DNA of 64,000 bases. It comes from Apostichopus japonicus. Lineage: Eukaryota; Echinodermata; Holothuroidea; Aspidochirotida; Stichopodidae. Positions 26,796 to 38,200 of this stretch are shown here, piece by piece. The first letter of the stretch is position 1; every line of letters starts with the position of its first letter. Below the pieces are notes generated by a model. It was given only the letters and a program-made list of their open reading frames with translations, was not told the DNA's origin and ran no database searches. The stretch lies in NCBI RefSeq assembly GCF_037975245.1, contig NC_092582.1, positions 9,834,001 to 9,898,000 on the forward strand, in the 5' to 3' direction. Made by a program: the position numbers and the translations under genes.

Positions 26796-27436
26796 AACAC
26801 CAATGTATGTATGTATTTTAGATCCTCCTGCAAGCAGGAACTCGCGAAGAAGCCATCATTGGCTATCAAAGCCGCAAGCTGACCGAATTCAGTCTCTTAG
26901 ATTCATATTTAACATCCATGATTATGAATTGTCCAGCGGTGTAGGAAGGTACTTTTGAGTGGGGGGGCTGAAGACTGATGGTCGGCCTGGGGGAGGGGTT
27001 TAAGGGGAGGGGGTGTCCCCCTCCCCTTTGGAACTTTTTAGCATTTCCAGGTGGCCTCAGATGCAATTTGGTGCAATATAGCACACTTCAACCCACCCAC
27101 TCCATTTTGAATATAATTTTGCATTTTTACCTGGCCTTAGATGCAATTCTGTGCTCCAAATGAGAATTTTTTCTCATTTGGAAATGAAAAAGGGGTTTTC
27201 TGACTTGCGAATCGGGGGGGCGGAATGATACTTCTGCCCCTCCATATTTTTCACTGGGGGGGCTGGTGCTCCCCAGCCCCCCCCCCCCCCCCGGTTCCTA
27301 CGCCCTTGGAATTGTCAATTGTCAACAACTCTGTAACTGGACGAAATACAATAATCTTGGAGTGACTCGAACTCATGACCATATGATTGAAAGGCACTGG
27401 CGTTAACCACTGAGCTAATACTCCTAACACTAATGT
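26796..27436 (-). mobile_element. tRNA-derived SINE (minus strand), split by a hAT element
   Basis: On the minus strand the element begins near 27425 with a tRNA-like head: A box tagctcagtggttaacgcc and B box gagttcgagtcac, with ggagt pairing actcc. The body continues to 27317, is broken by the hAT element, resumes at 26933 and ends in a tail of tacatacataca next to 26807. Flanking copies of aacaccaatgt (26796-26806) and aacactaatgt (27426-27436) form an 11-bp target duplication with one mismatch. Body length without the insertion is about 240 bp. The family is not named here; the structure is that of a Pol III-transcribed retroposon mobilised by a LINE. Confidence 0.78.
26934..27308. mobile_element. 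Non-autonomous hAT-type element (375 bp) nested in the SINE
   Basis: Ends cagcggtgtaggaa and (reverse complement) caagggcgtaggaa form inverted repeats. The 8-bp target duplication gaattgtc is perfect (26926-26933 and 27309-27316). The interior contains the G-rich hairpin module at 26987-27030 and a run of about 17 C at 27277-27293. No coding capacity. Confidence 0.88.
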
Positions 27437-28550
27437 GTCAGTAATGGCCCCAACTCTTAACATGCTAACAAAAGGCTGCAGTCTGTGTGGTTCAACCTGA
27501 ATCTCCAAATCATTTCCAGACATTGAGGAGTGTTAACTTACACAAATGTTTTATTGAGGAAAAATACCTCAAGGCTAGTTCAGTAGTAAACTTGATTGTT
27601 CAAGTTGAACTTCGGCGACCATTATTTGACTTTCTAGCACATCTGAGGCAAATAATGATGATATTTAAATTCTCAATTTAACTCAAGGTGCTTTTCTGTA
27701 GTTGAATACAAAGAGTTGATGAACAGCTTAAATATAACAGTTTCACTGTTATCTTTGGCAAGAAGCATGACCTGAGAACATTTATGCAAATAAGCATGCA
27801 AATATAATAATATCAGACAGTTTAATGTAATAATTTGATGTCACTTTCAGACTGTTGAGAACAGACTGTAACCACATTCTAGGGCAAATTCATCTTTGCC
27901 AATGAACCTCACCCCCCTCCCCCCCAACCTCCAGTCCAGAACAAAAACCCGAAATTGCTCAAATACGCTGTCAACATGCTGTTTTGTTATACTTTCTGAC
28001 AATGCTAGCTACATGAGGCATGAAAGAAGGGAAATATAATCCTCCTAATTAATCTTAGACTAACACTACAGCCTGGTTTCTTAACCTTATCAACGTGTGG
28101 GAAGAACTGCATTCTATTAACCCACTCACGCCCCACCCGACCCACCTCCAACCTGTGCAATGTGCCCCCATCCTACTACAACCACTGACTTGGTGGTCTC
28201 ATTATTGTACGTACTGACAAGAGAAACAATGTATACCACAAAGAACCCTAATGACGTATTCCAATTACAGGAAATGGTTGAAGTCTTACATTGTTTCTGT
28301 TCATTGTTAATATTTTGAATATTTGTATACATTAGTGCACCAATACCAAAGGTCTCCTAAACGCACATTTTTCTATGATAATTATTTACCAATTATATCA
28401 AGATTTATATTTGAATCCTAATAGTAAATATTGAATGAGTCCTACTACACCCATTTAACCACAAACATACTTGTAAAAAAATTGAATAATATATATTGTT
28501 TTAGCTGCTCTGGAAAACTACCTTAATTTATACTACTCAAAAGTTCCTTG

Positions 28551-31500
28551 TCAATTAGCCCCACCATGTACCCCATTCTCCATCTCTTCTTCCCCATCAC
28601 CCAGGTCTGCCACACCTTCATCTGACCCATCCCACACCTCTTCTTGAACACCCTCCCTCTGTTCTCCCTTTACTACAATCCTTTCACCTATATCGTTGTC
28701 CATTATTGTCCCTTCATCGACATCTTGATGGCCAGGTGCTGCTTGGTTTTCTGAAACTTCTCCCTCGGTTTCATGATTAGACCTTTGACCTATACCTTGT
28801 TTGTCAGTTTCAGCCATGGAGTTTGTTTTAACCTCTGAATTATCCTCAACAGTATCACCAGCATGTACTCTCCGATTATCCTGACTTTCTATGATCTCAG
28901 AATGAGGTTCTGCGCTCTGTTTATCTGATTCCAAACTCTCACTATCGTCGGTATTTAAATTAGCCATCGTTCTTACCTCCACAGATCTTCCCTCCTCCTC
29001 CTCCTCCCTCTCATTAACCTTTGACCCCAACTCACTGTTTATTCCTTCCTTCATTTTTTTCTCTTTTGAAAGAGTTATATTTGCTGACTGTCCTCCCCCT
29101 TCATCTACTCCAACTTTGTCAGTTTCTACCAGTTCTTTGTCTCTTACGACGAGATCCAATTTCCCTTCTTTATCTTCGCTAGAAATAACACTTTTTGATT
29201 CTTCTACGATGACCTCTGGTGCTTGGTGACCAATTTCCTTGTCAGATGTGATTTGAATATTTTTAGTGCCACCGGGTCCCTTCTCGGGAACCCTCTCTGA
29301 AACTGCAAATTCTGGTAAGAAAATATACAAACAAAGAAGACTGCATTAATATTTAGAAATAATTACAACAAAAGCCAAAAACTAAAATTATGATTAAAAT
29401 GATAAAATTATGATACCAGCTAATTAAGAGAATAATACAACTCTACATCTTGGAAAACAGGCACAAAATTACAATGTACTCCATGAGAATAATGGTATTA
29501 CATAAATATCATTTTAGCATTTTATTTCATAACACATGTAGGAAAAAAAAATTGTGCACACATTTCCATAGAATTATAAGTCTTTGCACAAATCCCTCAA
29601 TCTCATTTGTCATTCTTTGTAATCATAATACAACCCACAATATCTTACAGGAGGTGTATACTGCAGCTGTGTACAATATGGCCAGGGTAGGTAGGTGATG
29701 TACTCTTATGTATGAACATTTTAATTAATTATCATGAAAGTGTGATTAATGTAGAACTACTGTATATTTCACAACAACCAATAAGACAAAATCGACACCT
29801 GTGTGTAAACTCAAAGCTTGACAGAACACCTACAGATGCAACCACTGCTTAAGTTGTTAGCTTAACGTTTTGATCAAATTTTGACCTTTACAGTTTACTG
29901 TACCAATGCATTGTTCTTAAAGCAGGTGGAATGGACTCGGTGTAAACAGCAATTGTCAGTTACATAGCAATGCGTCAGCTACTTAGCAAAAAACAAACTG
30001 TGTGCATGGTGTACAGTTTCCAAGCAACTTCAGTATGTCAATACTAGACTAAACAGTCCCTCTATAATTACACTGACAGATATCACAAAGGCATTATAAA
30101 GCACAAAGTCAGTTTATAAATACACCAGTAAATTTGCTTTGTGGAGGTTTAGCCACAGACGAAGCCAGCTTTTGACATTTGTAGAAATATCGAGTGACAT
30201 TTTGGTTTTACTTTTTGAGGTTACTGTAGTAACCAGATAAACATGATTTTTTATGAATGTAGGGGAGAAACCTTAACTGCTATATGATGAGGATAATTTA
30301 TGGTTCTCCATTATGTTACAGATTCAGGCAAAAGCAAAGAGGAGGGGGAGGGGGGAGTATGGGGGAGAGAGAGGTTTAAATATAGATAGCCGGTGCAGTT
30401 TCAGCTACCCACATTGCTAGTTAAGAGGATGAAAACACGTTATTAACAACTAAACAATTTTAGGGACATAAAGTCAATTACATAGTCTTACCTTCCTTTG
30501 ATGGTTCAGTTGCTCTTAGTGGTGTTGCTGTGCTGTTACTAGCGAAAGACCGCACAGATCTTCTCGTACTTGTCGAAAGTCTCTCTTGATCCACCATCGC
30601 TTGGGCGGAAATTGCCTGTATGAAAGAATCAAAACTCCATAATTTAATCCATTAATTATGTCACAAATTGGACGAGTGATGCATAATCATTAATTGCACC
30701 AAACATAAAAAAGGCATTGCATAAGAATTGAAAACAGTGACCATGCAATTGGCGATTGGAAACTGTTTCTTTTATTTTTTCTGAGAAACGTCAATTATCC
30801 TAAACCATTTTTCATACCATTCATTACAAATAGTGATAAAAATATTATCAAAATGTTATTAGGTTACATCTACCATAATATGACTCGCACTATAGGTTGC
30901 AATATGCACTGGCAAGTGTTACCCAAAAGTGACAGGATTCAAAATTTCCCCAAAAGAATTTTGTGCATCGTAAAATGGCAATTTATGAGGCCAGCCAAGA
31001 CAAAAAAAAAATTCTTTCTGGACTTAAAGGAGGCTGTATGAATCTATTACCACATAAAAAGATCTTTCTTCAAAGACTAAGCGAATATAACAAACCTGAG
31101 CATTATTTTGTGATCTGATTTGTTTTTCCTCCAAGACTTTATGTCTTCTCTCTCTAGCCTCTTCTCTACTCAGAAACTTGTCAGCCTTCATCAGTGTTGG
31201 TTTCGACAGGGCTGTCAGAGAGAAGGAACAGTGATATCAATTAACTTTCAAGAATAAAATGTTTCTGAAATTAATATTCCAGTTACCCAGAGGAAAAAAT
31301 CAAGTCCTGGGGTTGACTTGATTATGAAAAGTTTGTCTTCTTCATTTTTAGTAACTGACAAACTTTGTAGTATTTATGCAATAACTACATGCGTAGTCAG
31401 TGTATATTTGTGTTTTGCTTTCAGTCTATACATACAGGTGTGTATGATCTGCCAAATATGTAGAAATGGCATTCCATAATTGGTACGGAAAATCACGGTA

Positions 31501-34500
31501 AAGATGGGTGTTTATGATATTTTTCCCTAAAATATAAAATTCCAAAATCCTCTGTTATCTAAATAAAAGGCCTCAAAAAGAAACAAAACTTTGCAATATG
31601 ACTAATTGCAATATGTCCTACAGTACTTTATTATGCTTAGAGATTCCCTGATAACAAGCCCTCCAGTTGATTGGTTTGCCTTAATAAACAATATATTAAT
31701 CATATCATATCAACCAGTGAGCTGAGGTACTGTAGTCTTGAAAGTTGAACCATGCAGAGATTATGTAAGATTCTTTGGTTTCGCATGCATGCATAATACT
31801 GGTTAAAAGTAACTTGTATGTAAAATACTGGTTTTCAGGTTTGAAAATAAGGTTGGCAGCTCTAATTAAATAAATCAAGTTTTGTAATTTGTTGTATCAA
31901 AACAGTCAAATGTTGAGTCAAAACAGTCAAAATTACCCACACCGACTACGTAGATACATAAAGTACTGTAGTCTTAGAAAGAACTGTACGTAGGGCTTGA
32001 AACTTTGTTATTTATTTTTAGAAGTATATAAGTTGTACATTTTCCTAGATGGTAATAAACATTATAAATGTGTATCGTAAATTATGCAATGATTTAATTT
32101 TATCACAGTATAAACTATTGTCACAATTGACTTTAACACACTGAAAGCACAGAAACTTGTTTTATTTTTTATACCCTACAGCGACAGGATTTCCCCTGGT
32201 ATTCATTTCGTGAGATGGCTGCCCCTCTTTTTTTTTTTGGCGACCGCCTTGCATAAAGTTTACTAACATGGCCACCTGGCACCTCACTGTTTCACAGAAG
32301 TAATAAAAAATGAAATGATTGCAATCCAACTTTGTAACCTATGCCATCATCTGACATTGAAAAATGTGCTGTGAGCACTGTAATTATAGCAATAAAGGAA
32401 ACTTCTTCTGCCTATTTAACATAGCATTTTTATCTAATTTATTGTTAGGATGATTGACAGTGGGATCTTTAACAAAATTTTTGGGCAACCGTGCCCCCAG
32501 ACTCCTGTGTCGCAAACCAGTTACCACCTCTCAACCAAGCAATCCCAGGGGAAACCCTGCCCTACAAAACATGTTTTTCCTTACTAAAATGTTTAACTGT
32601 TTTGCACAGAACAATTCTTGAGTGTGTAGCAACATATCAAACCCAAACTAATTGAAAGATTCTCACGAATTAGCACAAATTACATTAAAACACAATTTTA
32701 GTAATTTATAGAAGATTGTTCCTGGTATACATGGAACCAAACCTGTTGAACTTTTTTAGAAACGTAGTATTTCCATGAGGGATGACAGTAGAGCATCTAC
32801 AATATATAGTAATGTTCAGATATATCTGCATGTTGAATGTACTGTAAATTTTATTTGACTTAATCGTGATGTTAAATAAAAATTATATTTTAATTTACAC
32901 AGACTTTTACTGAGGACATACATCCTTTACAGTTTTATATAGCCACAGAGCAAGAATTCTAAAAGTGTTGTCATTCTTAAATCACCCTGTGCAGAAACTG
33001 GATCTACTGTAGTGAAGCTACACAGATTGACAGAGTAATTGAACCCACAAGAAGCTTATTTACTTTGTAATCAATACAAGAAACTATAATGACCTTTGGA
33101 CCATGGACATAGCTATACTTGACTGACCAATATGACACCAACTCATCAATTCTGAGTACAATAAAGTCAGAAGTGAAGGAAGGCTGTCTAGTGTACATAA
33201 CTACAGTAATTACTAAAAGGGAGAAATAGTTTGTGTACATTGGGATAGAAGGAATGAGTATCTCTTATCCATAGCAACCTCCCAATATGTGTGTTATATA
33301 TATGCAAGACTGATAGTTTGTGTAACTTCTCAAGCAACTCAATCAAAGCATTAGTTCTGGGTAGTACTATTACAATTATATGCTAGTTTTGTACATAGTA
33401 TAGTATATAAAGGTCTGTCAATATCTTTTTTGTGACAATGAGTTTTACAAGAAATTAATAGACTACAAATTTGACAACTAGTGAGCATATGTGAAAACAC
33501 ATTCAAACTTTAGACTTTAAAAACTTGAATGTATTTCATTAGGTAGCCTACAGATGAATGACCATCTATAGATAAGAAGGTCTCTATAGTTCTCTACTAT
33601 CATTTCCTTTATATATAAACCCTCCCCCCCCCCCCTTCCTCCATTGCTTTCTCCTTGCTCAACTACAGAATTTAAACTTTAACTATTTGCATTTGTTGAC
33701 ACAAAATTCAACACTCAATCAAACAGATTTGTACAGTGGCACATCCAAGTGGGAAGGGGGAGGGGGGGGTGGGTTCAAAAATCCCCCAAAACTTTGGTTC
33801 CTATACCTGGTGTCCACCTAAATGAAATATGCCATGCCCAAGTATAATTATCTAGGCAAGCATGGAATAATTTACCTAGCTGGTATCACATTGTAAAATG
33901 GTCAAACTGCTAATTCTATAATTCTCTATTCTATAATTGAAATAAATGAATACAATATGTTTAATAACAAATTGAATTGAGTTGCATGGACGAAATCGGG
34001 TTGGAATCCCTACATGCATGGTGTTGAATTATAGGTATATACAGTAGTAACTGCAATTTCTAACTGGCACATACCCCACCAAAAGAATGGATAAATAGAT
34101 TGCTGCCAACTTAGGGCTGGATAGCCGATCAGTTAGTAGAAAGTAGGACTCTAGGTCATTGGGTCACAAGCAATTTGAAATAATCCACAAAAATGACTAA
34201 AAATGCAAAAATTTATATTCTTAGGTTCACTAAGGGAATTTTTGGCATTTTGGTAATGGCTTTGTAGATAAAACTTGCGATTGAAAAGGTGTGTTTAAAA
34301 TTTGATTAACGAACACACAAACAATTTGCTCTTTTTCATTATAAAAAAAACCATTCAATTGCAAAACTGTGAATGTTGATAAAACATTGAGACTCTGAGT
34401 ACGTATATTGATAGCTAACCAAACACGTAATCTATCTGGGCCTAATTAAGTGATATAGCAATTTCTACTTTGCATTAAAACATATATTTGAAATATATGG

Positions 34501-35289
34501 CTAGCCTGTAGGTCTGGATCCCATTTGTTTTCAGTAATTAGGAAACATTTCCCTATAACTAATTCACTCATACGTTTAAGTTTACCAAAAACTTTGTTTC
34601 TTAGGTTCAGTAATGGAATTTTTGGCATTTCGTTAAGGCCAGCTTTGTAGATTAATATTGCAATATTCCATAATTTCATTAAATGAGTGAAATAATCCAC
34701 AAACAAGACTAAAAATGCAAAATTTATGTTTCTTAGGTTCACTAAGGGATCTTCTGGCATTTTCGTTATGGCTTTGTAGATAAAACTTGCGATTGATTAA
34801 TGAACACAACAAATACAGTGTTTATCATTGCAGCTACAGATGTATATACACAGTAAGCAAAGTTAGGAAAATGAGAAATAACCCAATAAATTCTACAATA
34901 GAATATTTATTAGTTCATTAACTACATAATAGCTTTTACAACTTATGTTTTTACCAAATGAATATCAAACTGATTAGTTACAGTACCATCCTTAAGACTG
35001 AGAAATATCGTGCATGAGTAATGAAATTGCTCAGTGTTGAGTGAAATAGTAAAATGACAATGACTATACTGCTAGGGCAGCTAGGCCCGTAGTTATATGT
35101 GACCTGAAGTAGTCCCCATGAATGGTACTCACGTTCATTGAAGGAGTAGTTCCGTGACAAAACCAAAAATACAATCACAAGTCTGGTGTGCTTACCTTTT
35201 GAATCAGGACGTTCTTGGTTAGTCTTCGTCTCGTCATTGGCATCAGGCGTGACAACGTTACCATTATGATTCGAAGAGCCACAACCCAT
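28551..35289 (-). CDS. Unidentified acidic protein with MGCGSS acylation N terminus (4 exons, 364 aa)
   Basis: Exons on the minus strand: 35289-35196, 31211-31096, 30615-30492, 29311-28551, with matching phases and a TAA stop. The start MGCGSS has Gly2, Cys3 and Ser6, a good signal for N-myristoylation plus palmitoylation, so membrane attachment is inferred. Residues about 33-85 are rich in Lys, Arg, Glu and Gln (KADKFLSREEARERRHKVLE) and look helical; the pattern loosely recalls stathmin-like helices and the MGCG start of stathmin-domain-containing protein 1, but I do not claim homology. The last exon encodes 252 residues that are strongly acidic, low in aromatic residues and probably disordered, ending EEMENGVHGGAN. 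Exon joins are supported by consistent phase at three junctions. Exon 2 has a weak donor (gtttgt). Intron 1 (3.98 kb) holds a local duplication and a hAT-like element. Confidence 0.8.
32185..32559. mobile_element. Putative hAT-type element (375 bp)
   Basis: The left end caggatttcccctgg is mirrored at the right (reverse complement cagggtttcccctgg). Both flanks contain ccctaca, but offset by a few bases on the left, so the target duplication is not clean. It lies in intron 1 of the minus-strand gene. No open frame. Confidence 0.6.
34177..34812 (+). repeat. Local duplication of about 125 bp (two copies plus a partial third)
   Basis: Segments 34177-34320 and 34689-34812 share gaaataatccacaaa, cttaggttcactaaggga and ggctttgtagataaaactt. 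A partial third copy is at 34600-34660. Open frames here (NLRN repeated) are a by-product of the duplication. It lies in an intron. Confidence 0.75.
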
Positions 35290-38200
35290 CTTCGATGATC
35301 CTTTCTATCAAAGAGGTCGTCTGTTATTTGTATCGGTTCATGACTCAAATCTTTAAGTGTGCCATGAAATACCAAGTAAGATATCAATAGGAGACTTTCT
35401 ATCACAATATTCCTGTCTAGTAGCAGTACGCAGTCTCAAAGTCTACCTTCTTTGCGTCTGATACTCGCTGACTCTCTTGTATAACGTTACATGTTAAGCC
35501 TCTGTTACGATTCACCGTCCGCAGTCGGGGGTCTTCCCTCGTCACCACACGCAACTAGTAGTAAACTTTGGAGTAGTGACGTCACGCATGCGTTTGAGGC
35601 AGACGAACAAAAGCCATAACAGAAGTCAAAGCTCTGCTCGCGCCCTCTTTATTATACGGAGCGCAAATCGATCAATTCGGGAATGTCCCACGCTGGGTGA
35701 CGTAGAACTTTCACGTTGACGTAAACTTTCCGAATGTCTGAATGAAGATCGATTAGCCTACGCTACATGTGGTTCGAATTTATTGTAAGACATTGAAAGA
35801 CACAAAGAAAGAAGCTTTAGACATAATTAAATCCTGGTTCAATGCAGTCTGAATTGGGCATCGACTGTTGCGATAACAAATCCGGCGAATAAGCAAATCA
35901 TTCCATTCATTCAAAACCAGTCTATTGCGTTCCTGGAAAATGAGATGAAAATTTTCGTCCACGAAACCATCATTTGACATAATGCTCATCTCTAAGAAAA
36001 TTAGGCCTACGTACACTTAAAAGAAATCATATTTCTTGTAAGTATATCTAACTGACCGGAAAGTAAAAAAAAAAATGAATACATTGAAAGAACGAAGAAA
36101 AGTTGTGTGCTCTAACAACTGAACTCCATAAGCTCTTAGATATTTGAAATATTTCTCGTCACCTCGTGAATGGTCAAAACTAATCTTGAATTTAATTCTT
36201 TCGAGTAATTAATCAATTACTCATGCAGATTCTTGCTGATGCAGACACTGAATTTGACTCATTTCAACTTGTAGATAACAATTAAGCGGGCGATATTTCG
36301 TTCATGTTTAATTATGATATTTTTACGCACCGTACATATTGTTGTATCACAACATCGGTGTCCTGACGCTCCTCGGATCTGAGAATGAAAGGAGCCTGCT
36401 ACATCGAAACTGAAACAAGCGGCATCATAACGCGACAATTTAACCGATGGGAGTAGTGGCAACTTACTGACATGTCTGCATATATCTACTGATATCAAGT
36501 TTGACCCACCACCAAATCTAGCATCGTCTTTGCATAGGACGGGGGGGGGGGTGTGTGTGAGGGGCAGTGGCGTCACCAGACTTTTCAGTCTGGGGGGGCA
36601 CAGGGGGGACACCAGCATTTGATGGGGGCACTTAGGTGGATACGGATCGCCGTCCTGGGGGAGGGGTCTAAGGGGAGGGGGTAGCCCCCTCCCCTATGGA
36701 AAATTTTCGCATACGGAGGATGGGCTAGATGCAAAATGGTGCCACATTTGATGCTAAATTCGATCTGAAGATATCTATTTTTGAGGTAATGATTTTAACA
36801 ACGCGCAGAATTTTGCAGAGGATATGAACCACATGCTGTCGATATTATGCCTAACCCTATCAATAGAACCTACATTTGTTGAATTAATGTGTGCATGACC
36901 CCCGACTCCTTTCTTGTCCTTCTCGTTTTCTCCCATTATCTATTAAAGTGTAACAGGTTCCAGCATCGTTATTGGCTCCTATCAGGGATCTCACCATGCA
37001 ATCCAAAGTTTGATCACAAACTGTTGAAGGTAGTATCGCTAAAAAATCATAAACTCACCCTAATGGTTTATAAAACTTTGTTGCATATATTGCGCATATT
37101 TTCTAATCAACTCCGTATGACTGGGTCCATACTCGGAGAATAAAAGACAAAACAGTCGCATCGAAATCGCTAGTACGTAGGCTACACCACATTCGGCAAC
37201 GCGACATTCTGCAGCACGCAAACTTTTATTTCCTAGGACGGATAGGGGTTAATCAATTTTTCCGGGATTCTCAAATTTGTTTCGAAATCAAGGTTAGGGT
37301 TAGGTTAGGGAGAAAGGTCCAGAAATAGTGTTCTCTGGAGAGTAGGGGTGGCCTACTTTTCAGGAATTTGATTGGACTGCACCTAGTGATTTTCTGAATA
37401 TTCGTCCTACTTCCTAGGAAATAAAAACACGGCTGCAGCACAGCCAGAACAGGGAAATTCATTGTTTTGAACGATGAGTCATGTAGCTCGCGCAGTGGAC
37501 GTGTATAGCCGCTGGTATGGCGTGAGCACTGACACATTCAATGTAAATATCGACACCTGTTGTGATGGCGCGGGTTACGACTTCGATACCCGACGGTCGA
37601 GGATAAACTTTTTCATTTTTTCGCAGCTCATTTGAAGAAAATACGAATTACTGTGCTTCTTTGTCCTTATGAAAAACCAACTCAGATGATGGGAGTTGAA
37701 TATAACAAAATATATATATATTTTCATATGGTTTTTCCCACTCTGTTGACTTGATCATTATGTAAAACTCATCGCGAAATCAGGAACATAATCATTTGCA
37801 AAACATGGAGCTATTACGTAATGCTATCATGTGCAAAAGGACAGCAGGGGCTGCTGCGGGACCAGATCTTTAAAGTGGAGGTACACCTGGAATGTGGTTC
37901 TTCCTCTCCCCAGTTTTTAACCTATAGAGATGTATTAAGCTGAGTCCTTTGCACTAGCGATACGAGTGATTAGAGGAGCGGTTTATGTTTTGAGAGACCT
38001 CATAATACTTCTTCAATTTGACCTCTTCGACATAAAACGTCCCAACTATTACAGTTAATGTGAAAATCTCGTCACCTAGTAACATTTTCGATAAAATGTA
38101 TTGAAATTTCAAAACAATTCAATTTGAAAGAAAGAAAAGGGCTAGTAGTGGGATAGGGTAAAAGAGTGCAGAATAAGTTTTGTGCTGTACATAAATTTGT

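Larger units (their letters stand above)
21199..28550. other. Gene-poor region between convergent PPT2 and the MGCGSS gene
   Basis: No supported exon. It must hold the 3' UTRs of both flanking genes, but I could not place poly(A) sites with confidence. It contains an 18-bp short tandem repeat (gacttacaaacaacaat type) at 22102-22155, the 50-bp array at 23711-24757, the 55-bp array at 25663-25977, and a SINE carrying a hAT insertion at 26796-27436. The remainder is AT-rich sequence in which I see nothing. Confidence 0.6.

Noticed and set aside
33736-33790. cagtggcacatcc followed by a G run, resembling a hAT end
   Set aside because: No matching inverted end or target duplication could be found, so no element is called.
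34446-34760. 104-codon minus-strand open frame with repeated NLRN
   Set aside because: The repeat comes from the local DNA duplication in an intron; no family resemblance.
36889-37143. 84-codon plus-strand open frame
   Set aside because: No recognisable protein features; it lies in the gene-poor region near a hAT fragment.
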